A DNA stretch of 64,000 nt from Hippopus hippopus (Eukaryota > Mollusca > Bivalvia > Cardiida > Cardiidae): positions 39,854,388-39,918,387 of the forward strand of contig OX328111.1 in the NCBI GenBank assembly GCA_946811185.2, given 5' to 3'. Made by a program: the position numbers and the translations under genes. The notes under the pieces were generated by a model. The model was not told the origin of the DNA. It did not search any database and was given only the letters and a program-made list of their open reading frames with translations. Positions 38,909-49,439 of the stretch are shown one piece after another (position 1 is the first letter of the stretch; every line of letters begins with the position of its first letter).

Positions 38909-41900
38909 ATGTCATGGTTTCAACGCATTTCAAATATTACTCAAAGAGCTGCGTCAAATGTTGGAAGAGCTGTAAGTCGTATTATACCACAATCAGTCCA
39001 ACAAAGAATTAATAATTTTACTAATTGGTTAACTGGTAATGTGGAAGAAGAACAACTACCACAAGTTTTTGATGAAATTGTTCAGAATGTTAGAGAAAAT
39101 TATCCACCAAGACAACCGTTTGAGGTTAGAAGAGAGCGCTCAGCATTTAGAGAGTTTGTTAATCAATATGTTATAGAGGGTAGAAGAAATTATAACCCGC
39201 AAAGATTTTTCGCAGAAACGTGGACGCCTCTTATAAATACTCTTCGAAATAATTTACAAACAAAGGTTAAACTTGTACTTAAGTGTAAAATGTGGTTAAT
39301 GACAGATATTGACCAAGGCCCCGTGGAACGTGCTTTTCATAGTAGCCAACATTTAAATTTAAACAGGGGAGAAATAGAGGATTTATTGAATACAATGATA
39401 GATGAAGTTTTGGAAAATTTAGCTAAGTTCCAAAGAGAAGGTAGTGGTTGGACTTTTGGGAGTATCGTAAAACTAGAAATACACACAGCTACTTATGTTC
39501 CTTTAAGAGCTAATGGTTGGCTACCTTTACCAAAATGGATTGCTAACAAAAAAGCAGTTATCAATATGAAAAATAAAGATGATAAATGCTTTTTATGGTG
39601 TGTTTTAAGAGGTTTAAATCCAAAAGAGCATAATGCAGAGATAGTTGACAAGGCTTTGAAAGAAAAGGAAAGTAGTTTAAACATGGATGGAATAAAGAGT
39701 CCTGTTTCGCTTAAGGGTATCAATAAGTTTGAAAAACAAAATCCTGAAATTAGTGTAAACGTATATGGATATAAGGAATATATTTATCCTCTTAGGATCA
39801 CAAAATGTGAAAAAAGTAAACATGTTGACCTTCTTTTTATTAAAAATGAGGAAAACATGCACTACGCTCTCATAAAAAAATTTAATAGTTTAGTGAGAAA
39901 ACAAGTAAGTGGTAATGGTGGTATAGAATATTGCAAACAATGTATGAATCACTTTGGTAGTAAAGAACTTTTGGAAAAACATAAAAAATACTGTAACGAA
40001 CACGAACCTATTACTTTAGAAATGCCAAAACCAGATACTTGGTTAGCTTTTGAAAACCATTCTAGAAAACTTGAGGTTCCCTTTGTTGTATACGCTGATT
40101 TTGAAAGTGTTTTGGAACCAATACACACATGCCAACCAAACCCAGAAAAAAGTTATACTATGAAACGTCAAAAGCATGTACCTTGTAGTTTTTACTATAT
40201 TATAAAATGTTTTGATAATAATGTTAGGTCGCCTATAGAAAGAAGTTATGTTGGAGAAAATGCTAATGAAGTTTTTATAAACTGGTTAGAAGATGATATA
40301 CGAGAAATTCATCAAGAATATTACCAAAAACCAAAACCTATTGAAATAACAGAATCAGAAAAAGCAAAGTACCAGAAAGAAACACATTGTTGGATTTGTG
40401 GTGGGGAGTTTAATCATGCTAATTATAGAGTAAGAGACCATTGCCATTTTACGGGTAAATATAGAGGTGCCGCACACAATGAATGCAATCTAAAGGCTAA
40501 AAATCCTAACTTCACACCTGTATACCTTCATAATCTTAGTGGATATGACGCTCATCTTTTTATTAAATGTCTTGGCAAATCTGAAGGAAAGATTGATTGT
40601 ATTCCAAACAATGAAGAGAAATATATTAGTTTTAGTAAAGATATTTGGGTTGGAACATATATAAAACATAAAATTAGATTTCTTGATAGCTTTAAGTTTA
40701 TGAGTTCTAGTTTAGATAAGCTTTCGAGTAACTTAGAAGAAAATCAATTAAAAATTTTATCGAGATATTTTACTAAGAATCTCCTACCATTGGTTAGGAG
40801 AAAAGGAGTTTTTCCTTATGAGTACCTAGATTCATTTGATAAACTTAAAGAAGAGAAATTACCACCTAAAGAAGCATTTTACTCAAGCTTAAACAAAGAA
40901 GGAATTAGTGATGAAGATTATGCTCATGCACAAAAGGTTTGGAAAACTTTTAACATGAAAACGTTGAAGGATTACTTAGAACTTTACAATAAAATAGATG
41001 TATTGCTTTTAGCGGATGTTTTTGAGAACTTTAGAGATGTTTGTCGTGAAAACTATAATTTAGACCCTAGTTGGTATTATACAGCTCCTGGTTTAGCTTG
41101 GGATGCAGCATTAAAAATAACGAAAGTAAACCTAGAGCTTTTATCTGATCCTGATATGCTTTTAATGGTTGAAAAGGGTATCAGAGGAGGTGTTAGTATG
41201 TGTAGTAAAAGATATGCAAAAGCAAATAATAAGTATATGGGTAAATTATATGATTCTAGTAAACCATCAAAATATTTATTATATATAGATGCAAACAGTC
41301 TTTATCCTTGGGCAATGAGTCGTCCTCTTCCTACACATGGTTTTAAATTGATGACAAATAAAGAATTAGAAATTTGGCAAAAAATACCGTGTATATTAGA
41401 AGTAGATTTAGAATATCCTAAAGAATTACATAATTTACATAACGACTTTCCTTTAGCGCCTGAACGTTTAAAAATAGAAAAGGTAGAAAAACTTATTCCA
41501 AACTTAAATAATAAAGAAAATTACATTATTCATCATGAAACTTTAAAAACATGCGTTGATTTAGGTTTAAAAATTACTAAAATACATCGAGGAATTAAGT
41601 TTGAGGAAAGCCCATGGCTTAAATCATATATTGATACAAATATTAAATTAAGAAAAGCGGCTAAAAATAATTTCGAAAAAGATTTCTTTAAATTAATGAA
41701 TAATTCAGTTTTTGGTAAAACTATGGAAAACCTGAGAAACAGAGTAACAATAGAACTGGTTTCTAGTGAAGAGCGTTGTAAAAAATTAGTAGCAAAACCA
41801 AACTATGAGCACAAAAAAATATTCGATGAAAACCTAACAGCGGTACACATGAAAAACACTAAGTTGAAATATAATAAACCTATTTACTCAGGATTAAGCA

Positions 41901-42463
41901 TTTTAGATATTAGTAAAACACATATGCAAAAAACTTTTTATAATTACTTTAAACCTAAATATGGTGAAAAGGTTAGAATGTGTTATACTGATACAGATAG
42001 TTTTATTCTCGAAATAGAAAATGAGGATTTATATAAGGATATGGAGAAAGATGTGGTTGAAATGTTTGATACAAGCAATTATCCTAAAGACCATTTCTTA
42101 AAAAATGATTGTAATGCTAGAGTAGTTGGAATGTTTAAAGATGAGTTAGGTGGTAAAATTATGACTGAGTTTGTTGGTTTAGGAGCAAAAATGTATGCTT
42201 ATAAAACTTTAGATGGTGAGGAAGATAAAAGATGTAAAGGTGTTAAACAATCAGTTGTTAAGAAAGAAATAAACTTTAATAATTACAAAGAGTGTTTGTT
42301 TACAGAAAAGGACCAGTATAGAAAGATGACTGTTTTAAGAAGTAGGGAGCATAATATATATACTGAAGAGTTAAACAAAAAAGCGTTAGGGTCAAGTGAT
42401 GATAAAAGGTTTGTTTTGAAAGACAAGATTGATACTTTAGCTTGGGGACATCATAAAATATAA
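38909..42463 (+). CDS. POLB: Protein-primed DNA polymerase B
   Basis: 1184 residues. After a roughly 340-residue N-terminal domain comes a C2H2 zinc finger (YCKQCMNHFGSKELLEKHKKYC, from C342), then exonuclease motif Exo I YADFES (D397, E399). A zinc-binding EndoVII/HNH-like insert follows (CWICGGEF from C494; RDHCHFTGKYRGAAHNECN), then Exo II HNLSGYDAH (N542, D547) and Exo III with KIDVLLLADVFENF. Polymerase motif A is YIDANSLYPWAM (D794), motif B KLMNNSVFGKTMEN (K928-G936) and motif C YTDTDSF (D1028, D1030). The TPR-type insertions expected in protein-primed enzymes lie between A and B. It would replicate the element from a terminal protein, which I cannot locate; the N-terminal region is one candidate. 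Start after TTTATAAA. Intact. Confidence 0.97.
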   Translation: MSWFQRISNITQRAASNVGRAVSRIIPQSVQQRINNFTNWLTGNVEEEQLPQVFDEIVQNVRENYPPRQPFEVRRERSAFREFVNQYVIEGRRNYNPQRFFAETWTPLINTLRNNLQTKVKLVLKCKMWLMTDIDQGPVERAFHSSQHLNLNRGEIEDLLNTMIDEVLENLAKFQREGSGWTFGSIVKLEIHTATYVPLRANGWLPLPKWIANKKAVINMKNKDDKCFLWCVLRGLNPKEHNAEIVDKALKEKESSLNMDGIKSPVSLKGINKFEKQNPEISVNVYGYKEYIYPLRITKCEKSKHVDLLFIKNEENMHYALIKKFNSLVRKQVSGNGGIEYCKQCMNHFGSKELLEKHKKYCNEHEPITLEMPKPDTWLAFENHSRKLEVPFVVYADFESVLEPIHTCQPNPEKSYTMKRQKHVPCSFYYIIKCFDNNVRSPIERSYVGENANEVFINWLEDDIREIHQEYYQKPKPIEITESEKAKYQKETHCWICGGEFNHANYRVRDHCHFTGKYRGAAHNECNLKAKNPNFTPVYLHNLSGYDAHLFIKCLGKSEGKIDCIPNNEEKYISFSKDIWVGTYIKHKIRFLDSFKFMSSSLDKLSSNLEENQLKILSRYFTKNLLPLVRRKGVFPYEYLDSFDKLKEEKLPPKEAFYSSLNKEGISDEDYAHAQKVWKTFNMKTLKDYLELYNKIDVLLLADVFENFRDVCRENYNLDPSWYYTAPGLAWDAALKITKVNLELLSDPDMLLMVEKGIRGGVSMCSKRYAKANNKYMGKLYDSSKPSKYLLYIDANSLYPWAMSRPLPTHGFKLMTNKELEIWQKIPCILEVDLEYPKELHNLHNDFPLAPERLKIEKVEKLIPNLNNKENYIIHHETLKTCVDLGLKITKIHRGIKFEESPWLKSYIDTNIKLRKAAKNNFEKDFFKLMNNSVFGKTMENLRNRVTIELVSSEERCKKLVAKPNYEHKKIFDENLTAVHMKNTKLKYNKPIYSGLSILDISKTHMQKTFYNYFKPKYGEKVRMCYTDTDSFILEIENEDLYKDMEKDVVEMFDTSNYPKDHFLKNDCNARVVGMFKDELGGKIMTEFVGLGAKMYAYKTLDGEEDKRCKGVKQSVVKKEINFNNYKECLFTEKDQYRKMTVLRSREHNIYTEELNKKALGSSDDKRFVLKDKIDTLAWGHHKI

Positions 42464-42500
42464 TTTAATTTTATGAATTAAATTTATTTATAAAAATTTT

Positions 42501-42992
42501 TTAACATTTATTTAATACTTGCTTTCTTGCATTATTTGTTAAACGTATAGGTTTTTTTCTTATTTCTTGGAAAAAATCTGATGAATATCTCTTATCATCA
42601 CTAATACCACTAAAAATATGCATTACAATTTCGTATATTAATTGGTTTCGAGTTAATTTTTTATCTAATTTAATTCCTAAATTTATTTTACACATATATA
42701 ATATTTCTTTCTTTGAATTGTTTTTTAAATTATAAATATCATTCCAAAAATGCATCTTATAATTACTATTTAGTCTAAACATAGGGTCTATAGAATCTAA
42801 AATACTATTTACATAATTAGATAAAAGCATAGCAAATTTTGCTAATAGTTCTTTATCTGAAATTAAGTTTTTAAATTTATCTTTAGCTATATCCATATTT
42901 ATTAAATTTTCTTCCATGTTATCTATAGTCTTCATTAAACTCTCATCTTTATCTAAGTTTAACTCTTTTAAAAATTCCTTTAACGGTTCCAT
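42501..42992 (-). CDS. Right-edge orphan protein, 163 aa
   Basis: Helical, charged protein: MEPLKEFLKELNLDKDESLM, DKELLAKFAMLLSNYVNSIL, MHFWNDIYNLKNNSKKEILYMCKINLGIKLDKKLTRNQLIYEIVMHIFSGI and a basic C-terminus. The NLGIKLDKKLTRNQLIYEI part has a helix-hairpin pattern. No family recognised. Its upstream block (ATCATAAAATAATTCAAA before ATG) is nearly the one in front of the two RING genes, so the three edge genes are probably co-regulated. Convergent with the polymerase, 37 bases away. Confidence 0.7.
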   Translation of the reverse strand: MEPLKEFLKELNLDKDESLMKTIDNMEENLINMDIAKDKFKNLISDKELLAKFAMLLSNYVNSILDSIDPMFRLNSNYKMHFWNDIYNLKNNSKKEILYMCKINLGIKLDKKLTRNQLIYEIVMHIFSGISDDKRYSSDFFQEIRKKPIRLTNNARKQVLNKC

Positions 42993-43045
42993 TTTGAATT
43001 ATTTTATGATTTAAAATTTAAGAAATTCAAAAAAATTTTTTCTTT

Positions 43046-43325
43046 ATTTTTGAATTAAAGGTAAAATGGATATAGTAATTAGATGGTCCCTCATGCATAG
43101 ACTTATCTTGCGTTGACACATGGGGGGTCATTAGTTGATGCGTTGGTTAATCGATGCGTTGGTTAGTGGATAACGAAATTTATTTTCTTTAGAATTATGA
43201 GGAAATAGATTTTTCATACAAAATCGTATGGGCAAACTGGCTTATTTTATAAAAATTTAATCAAAAAATTAAAAAATTAGCAAAAAATTAAAAAATTAGC
43301 CAGATAGGGTAAATATCTATCTACT
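43046..43325 (-). repeat. Polinton right terminal inverted repeat
   Basis: 280 bp, reverse complement of 25189-25468. The element ends ATATCTATCTACT, followed by the target duplication GACAGG. Confidence 0.97.
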
Positions 43326-43331
43326 GACAGG

Positions 43332-44690
43332 TTAATTCTGTTGAGTGATAACTGTTTAGAAAGTTCAGTAACTGTTATTTACTTCTTCTCCATTTTATCT
43401 CGAAAGTAATTGCAGTTTCTCTGTATTTTTGTTTCAGAGTTTTGCAAGCATTGCTATATTAGCGTTTTGATTAAAGCATCCACTTCGGTGGACACTGAAT
43501 AATGTTTCTATGTTCAAATTAATTTTTGTTGGCGAGTCTGCTTGTTGTATTTGTCATTCAAAAGCAAGTTTTTGGTATATTCAGCGTAATATTTTGAACG
43601 TAATTAACCGTTCTTTAAGAATTGTGATAAGTTGGAGAATTACGTTACCAAACACAGAGGAATTCTTTCTATCCGTTTGGTATATAGAAGGTTCTTGCTT
43701 AAAAAACAATAATCCATTTGTAAATACGACATGTCTTTGTTTTTATCACCGTTGTGATGGTTCAACTGTAACTGAACTATTTTTGTAATAGTTGCAAAAC
43801 ACCACAACAAAAGTTAGGTAAAATATTAACAGTTTATTTCAGTAATCAAGTTTTTCTAATGGAAATTAATCATGAGTATTTTTTCTACACCATTTCATTA
43901 CATTATTTTCATATGGTTCGATTTTCAGTAAAACTAAATATAAAGTCAAATTTTCTGTTCAATTTCTCCACCCAATTCACGCTTGGGAAATGTAAGGGGT
44001 GTAGGTAACGTAAGTCACAAGGTTTTTTTGATGTTTGTTTTCAAGAAAACGCCAAAGCTAAAGTAGTTGGTGTTTTTTAACAAAAATATTAAAAATCTAC
44101 TCAAGGATTATAGTTGATTGAAATAATAATGTCTAAAGAAAAATCTAAGACACAAAATACCATGGGACAAAATTATCGAAAAATTGCCTAACTTAACTCG
44201 TTTTGGCTGTTAAATGGAAAAGTGGAAACTGACAATTTCTGCTGTTTCCATTGGAAGATTTATTGAAAGTCTGCTTCATTTCAATTCAATTGGTTACCAG
44301 GGTAAAATAAAAGGTAAATTTTCAAAAATAATGTTATAAAATCTTCTCCAAAGGGGCGATGAAGATGAAATTTTGTGTACGTGAACATGTTTATGGCATC
44401 AGTTGTTACATAAATTGTGTCCTTATTGTTGTTCTACGCCTGCTTTTGTTGCAAGAGCATTTAAAATTTCCAAGGCATAATATTGGAAAATTGGAAATTG
44501 ACATTCATAAGTAAGTGCCCCGGGATCGACCCTCGCTTCTGGCATATTGTTTTGTGGAGAATTTTGCCCTCTTCAAATATTCAAGAACAGCCAGTTGACA
44601 ATTACCGGGTGAAAGAATGTGCACTTTATAATGGTAAAGTGCCTTCAGAAGGCTTGCCCTGGAACAGTGTGGTTAAGTAACTGACTATAA
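43332..44690. other. Host flank, no recognised gene
   Basis: No homologous frame or RNA gene seen. GTAACGTAATTC-like words recur on both sides of the Polinton (23966, 24318, 43630, 44003). Confidence 0.4.
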
Positions 44691-45720
44691 CGACATGACC
44701 CCAGCTGTTGACCATGAACGTAAAGCAACAAATCAAACAATATACTTCTTTGCTGAAGGGAAACAATTTATTCTGAAACTGTGTTGCTGTTGTAAAATTC
44801 ACTGTTGATTTGGTGACCATGGTTACATGTTTTAGGAGCATTTATAGCATTTCCTTTTAGGTATTTGTATAACAGATATTGGTTTATTAAAATGTTCTTG
44901 GAACTCATAAAATACTCTTTAGTAAAAGGATGATACTTTGCACTGACTTTGCTATATTTTGTGGGGGTGAGATTTTTTTTACTATTTCGGTTGCCATGGT
45001 AACATTTTTTTCTGCAGTGTTGATTACTTTTTATATTTTATATGTGCATAACAGATAGGGATCATTTAAAGTATGTTTAATTTATTCAGATTCTTCTTAG
45101 CTGAAAGGAGATAATTTGCTTTGAATAAGCCGTTATTTGTGAAATCACTGATGGTTCGTTGATTTGGTTGCCAAGGTAACATATAATCGAGCCATTAATT
45201 ATTTCATTTACATTTTGATACTGATAAACAGATGTGGGTAATTTAAGTAAGTATGACTTATCAATCCTTTGTAAATGGGAGGTAGTTTACTTTGAATATG
45301 CTGATTTTTGTTAAAATCACCGACTGTTGGATAGTTTGGATGCCATGGTAACTAATATTTGGATTGTTGCAGAACTTAAATTTTTCTCTATTGGTTGACC
45401 AGATGTGGATCATTTAGTATTTATATACACTGTCAATATTTCTCTTTGCAGAAGGGAGATAATTTGCTTTGAAATTGCCATTCTTTTGAAAAATCACTGA
45501 CGGTTCGATAGTTTTGTTGCCATGGTTACAAAAATTAGAAACATTTTGAGTTTTTTATTGTTGGCAGTTTAAAATCAGATGTTGCTCATTTAGGCATTGT
45601 ATGTATTTTTCATATACACCTTTGCTGTAAGAAGATAATTTGGTTTGTAAATGTCCAAAATTGGAAGTTTGAAAAACTGGTTTCTATGGCGAAATTTCTG
45701 TTGCTATGCAACACTATGCA
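44690..45720. repeat. About 175-bp tandem array with X-box motifs
   Basis: Diverged units with TTTGC(T)..AGGAGATAATTTGCTTTGAA, TGTGAAATCACTGATGGTTC and a conserved palindrome GTTGCCATGGTAAC. The palindrome occurs at 44813-44826 (GTGACCATGGTTAC), 44990-45003, 45167-45180, 45339-45352 and 45516-45529. Spacing is 177, 177, 172 and 177 bp. Another X-box-like GTTTCCATGGCAAC is at 45897-45910. Confidence 0.75.
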
Positions 45721-46010
45721 AGTGATATTTTTCATTTTTCTACGTAATTTCGAATACAACTCATGTTGTCATTTTAACATTAGTAGTATAGATAATCTAA
45801 ACACTAATGATTACTCAAAAACCACCCTGAAAAGTGTCATTTTCCAATTTTTCTGCTAACAACTTTCGACCAGTCTCCGTGAAATTTTGATTTCTCGTTT
45901 CCATGGCAACCACTGTCAGAAAAAGGGAATGCTTTGTTTTGTGAAAGTTTTTCAACAAGTCTGATTAAATGGAGGTAAAGCCAATGAATTCTGTGACTAG
46001 TCACTTATCA

Positions 46011-47382
46011 CCATCTGCATGATTCTTAGGGAGAATACTAGTTAATGCTCTCTTGTACATCTCTTGCGCACTGCTCACACCAAAAATTAAACGTTTGTAT
46101 CTAAATAAACAAACCCTTATGAGTTACAATGTAGTAATGTCTCTTGACTCTGGGTGTAATTCTATTTGGTGGTAAGCCCACTTAATGTCAAGTTTACTTA
46201 ACACAGTACTGTTATTAATGTCATGTAGCACTTTATCGATTGTTGGAATTAGAAATCTCTCCCGCAAGACAGCTTGGTTTGCAGCGCGCAGGTCTACGCA
46301 CAGCCTGATGTATTTTGTGTCTGGTTTTGGAATCACGACGACTGATGAAATCCATGTAGTGGGACCATGTACAGGTTCAATTATATCTGACTGCTCTAGT
46401 TCTTTCAATTTTCTCTTCAGAGGTTCCCTGACTCCTAAAGGTACTCGTCTTAGGGACTGTGAAACAGGCTTTACGGAAGGATCAAGTGGAATTTTCAGCT
46501 GGACATCCTTAAGTTTCCAAAATCCTTGAAAACATTCTGGATATTTCGTTAGTATATCAGTTTTGAAGTCATTTGTCCCAAGTTCGTTTACTATCTGAGG
46601 ACCAATATGCAGAATTCCCAATTCTGTAACCGTTTTATTACCTAATAATGTCCGTCCATTTCCTTCTATAACAAAGAACTCTGCTTCTTTCTCTTTGTTT
46701 CCACACTTTACCATTGTTTTAAAAGTACCCGCCACTGGCAATGGCTTATTACTATCATATGCATACAATGGTTTAGTCTCTTTCTTTGTTGTACATGTTA
46801 TACCAGATTTCTTCAATTGTTCCCAGTGATAACGGTCAGTCACATTACAGCTTGCTCCCGAATCAGTCAAGACTTTGGACTGAATCCCGCCTAATTCTAC
46901 AGATATCAAGTTTCTGTCATCAATAACCTGTTCAGATCGACACATGTTGATGATGAATGCATAATTTGGGTCACTATTCATATTCTCATCATGAGATTCA
47001 TGGTTATCTACTTTTCTCACTCTGTTTTTATCTCGCTTCTTCTTCCGACAACATTTCTCAAAATGATTCATTTTCTTACAGTACCTGCATTTTTTCCCAA
47101 AGCTGGGCAGTCTTTTGTCTTTTGCTTTGTGACCAGTGTATCCACAACTAAAACACTTCACGTTACTCGAAGATTTCTTACATGAAAAGTTACTTTTCTT
47201 TCCATTGACCTTATTTACTTCTGCTGAATTTTGGACTTCAACTATGTCAGTTTTCTCTATGTCACTGGCCTGTTTTTCAGACTGCTCCAAAGCTCTAGCG
47301 ATGTCACGAACTTGTTTGAGTGCCAAGCCTCTCCCTTTCTGTAACAGTTTCCTCCTCAAGTCATAGGATTGACATTTCTCTA
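46011..47382 (-). pseudogene. Gypsy-type pol fragment (Gag NC, PR, RT part)
   Basis: The main frame (46124-47413) encodes the C-terminal Gag with zinc knuckles (CFSCGYTGHKAKD, CRYCKKMNHFEKCC), an aspartic protease (LTDSGASCNVTD), then RT motifs 1-3 (LRRVPLGVREPLKRKLKELEQSDIIEPV, WISSVVVIPKPD, IRLCVDLRAANQAV, KLDIKWAYHQIELHPESRD). After that the frame stops; homologous RT sequence continues to about 46011 in other frames (two shifts), without the catalytic YxDD, RNase H or integrase. So it is 3' truncated and frameshifted. The 5' side is cut by a 629-bp insertion at 47387-48015. No LTRs found. Confidence 0.82.
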
Positions 47383-48019
47383 TTAAAGATGCCCGTCTAC
47401 AGCCGGTGAGCAAAAACGCTGTTAAATTTCAAACAATTTAGAATGGTACAGAAATCAGTCCTTTGTGTAAACATGGATAAATTACTGACATATATGGTGT
47501 ACTTGAAAAAAAGAAACACAGAGATTTGTATTAGAAACCGAACATTGGTCAGAAGAAAACTGGCTGACGATCGAAGCTGTAAACAATGGCGGTGCGTCAC
47601 GGAAATTTATCGTTGGTTTCCGCCTAGAGTCGGATACGGTGTAATTTGCATATAGGCCGCGACCTCCGTCTGAAAATCGAGGCTGCAACAGAGAAGCCTC
47701 CATTTTCCTTCGTTTACCTCATGAGACACAGGGCGAAGGTCAAATATAGTCACGTGACAGAATGTATGATTATCATACAATCTACCCGAGTGTATAACGG
47801 ACATATCGAAATCTTCGATTCAAAAACCGGAAACGACGAGTCTGTTTACATGGAAGGCCGCAACTCAGCGAAATGCATTTTCTATCGACCGTAATCTAAG
47901 CAACCTTGCAACCGTGAGGCGCAATATTTGGCATGAAGATATGAGAATGACTATAGTTTGATAAAATAAAGACAAAATGAGTTAAAACTGGCTGAAGATG
48001 AGCATCAGGGCCTCTTTAA
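47383..48019. mobile_element. TTAA-flanked 629-bp insertion
   Basis: Body 47387-48015 flanked by TTAA at 47383-47386 and 48016-48019. Ends are AGATGCCCGTC and, inverted, AGAGGCCCTGA, a short imperfect inverted repeat. It splits a Gag frame so that both halves read correctly if the body and one TTAA are ignored. TTAA duplication is the hallmark of piggyBac-type transposition. No transposase; a non-autonomous element. Confidence 0.7.
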
Positions 48020-48517
48020 TTGGTCTCTAATTTGTTCCACTGCAGCTTCTTCTGTCCCAAATTCACAAGTTTCTGCTCTTGACCGTAACCTTGTCATGAA
48101 CTGTTCTAAAGTTTCCATTGGATTCTGTGCCATACTCCTAAATAAATGACGTTCATATGGAATGTTCACCTCGGGAGAAAAATATTCCGTCAGAGCGTTC
48201 ACAGTTTTTGCAAATACATTATCTCCGTCGCCTTCAGGAAGAGTAAAGAAAATATCCTGTACCTGCATACCAGCTGTATGGAGTAAAAGGGCCTTCTTTT
48301 TGTCCGCATTCTTTACCCCTTTCCCCATAGAAAATAAATCAAATGCGCGCAGCCATCTTTTCCACCTGGTACCAAAGTTCGAGGTTTCTGTACAATCAAA
48401 TTGTTGAATAGTGTGAATGTCATTCAACATAATGCTTGCCACCATGAAGAGCGATACCCAAAGTATCCTCGTCGCCACTTTATGGTGTCTCTCACCCCAC
48501 TCCTGGATAGGATGCAT
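48016..48517 (-). pseudogene. Gypsy-type gag, N-terminal part
   Basis: Residues ...IHTIQQFDCTETSNFGTRWKRWLRAFDLF, ADKKKALLLHTAGMQVQDIF and EYFSPEVNIPYERHLFRSMAQNPMETLEQFMTRLRSRAETCEFG are the typical Gag capsid of K02A2.6-like Gypsy elements. The frame ends IRDQLKRP, where IRDQL is native and the rest comes from the TTAA insertion. It continues, beyond the insertion, as IEKCQSYDLRRKLLQ in 47382. From 48540 to 49440 nothing recognisable, apart from a GACCGGCTCTGAATTTGTTG repeat at 48999 that recurs near 63179. Confidence 0.8.
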
Positions 48518-49439
48518 AGAGATAACGAGCTACTAGTTTCGACCATTTAATACACATGTCTCCGAACAGCAAGTACACATTACGTCATCCAACAACAACA
48601 ACCCTAACTTGGGTAATGACTAAAACCCTGACCGACAATGTATAAACACTACACTATTGTGTTCTTATATCTTTGAAGTTGAAAAAAGGAGAATGTCGTG
48701 CAATGCTCTGGTCTTTCGAAGTGTTTTCTACACCATGGAAAGTTGAAGAATGTGTGCAGTGTTGTCTGAATCATTTGTGCCGTGGGTTGACCGTAACCGA
48801 AATAATACGTCAAATACCAAATTTGAGACTTATACTGCCATTAAATTAGCAAATAAGAGAGAGTTTTGCCGTCCAAATGCATGAGTTCTTGTTTTGAATT
48901 GTTCTGTTTGATGCTGACTACGAACTGATAAGAATTAACTCAAAATTGACACAAATAAACAAAGGCTCCGATTATGTTGGCCGGATCTGAAAATTTGGAC
49001 CGGCTCTGAATTTGTTGATCGGCAACGATGGATTAGGGCTTCCTTTCAAAAACTTAGTTGTCGGTTACTCATTTAAGACATGTATACGCACTGTATTCCT
49101 GTTAATACCTTTCAATCCAAAAGTTAAAGTATTTATTTGTTTGATGAAACGTGACCGAATTTCTGAAAAATACAAGGACTGATATTATCACAATTGAAAG
49201 ATGCTGTCAAACATTAGTCTATCTGTGTGTTATTTTGTCAAATTCAGTTTTTATATTGTATAACGTCTCGTTGGTACTATCATTCTTAAACCGGAAAATA
49301 GTTAGCCATTGAAACATATTGTATTTGAGCCGGAGGCCTTTGATTATCAATGAAGTTTTTTTTTTTTTAAAGAAAATAGTGCAGCAGTATTTGTTGGTTT
49401 AAGCAATCTGATCTGCTGCTTCTCTCCTTTTCAGCTTTT

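Larger units (their letters stand above)
25189..43325. mobile_element. Polinton/Maverick, complete, 18,137 bp
   Basis: A self-synthesising DNA transposon / integrated polintovirus. It is bounded by 280-bp inverted repeats (25189-25468 and 43046-43325) starting AGTAGATAGATATTTACCC, and by a 6-bp target duplication GACAGG at 25183-25188 and 43326-43331. A 6-bp duplication and an AG start fit Polintons. It encodes the hallmark set: protein-primed DNA polymerase B, retroviral-type integrase with chromodomain, adenain-type protease, packaging ATPase, double-jelly-roll major capsid and single-jelly-roll minor capsid, plus about fourteen accessory genes. Genes at both edges are transcribed outward-to-inward or inward in blocks: minus strand from 25.5 to 30.8 kb and plus strand from 30.8 to 42.5 kb, diverging from 30,798-30,835. 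Matching TIRs and exact TSDs argue for a recent insertion. Three frameshifts (near 28104, 30313 and 30668) affect the fibre and integrase units. Confidence 0.97.

Noticed and set aside
25189..43325. Phage or bacterial contamination
   Set aside because: Fibre repeats look phage-like, but TIRs with a host target duplication, integrase with chromodomain and Polinton capsid genes show an element integrated in animal DNA.
46011..48517. LTRs around the Gypsy fragment
   Set aside because: I found no direct repeat pair flanking it; the fragment seems truncated at both ends.
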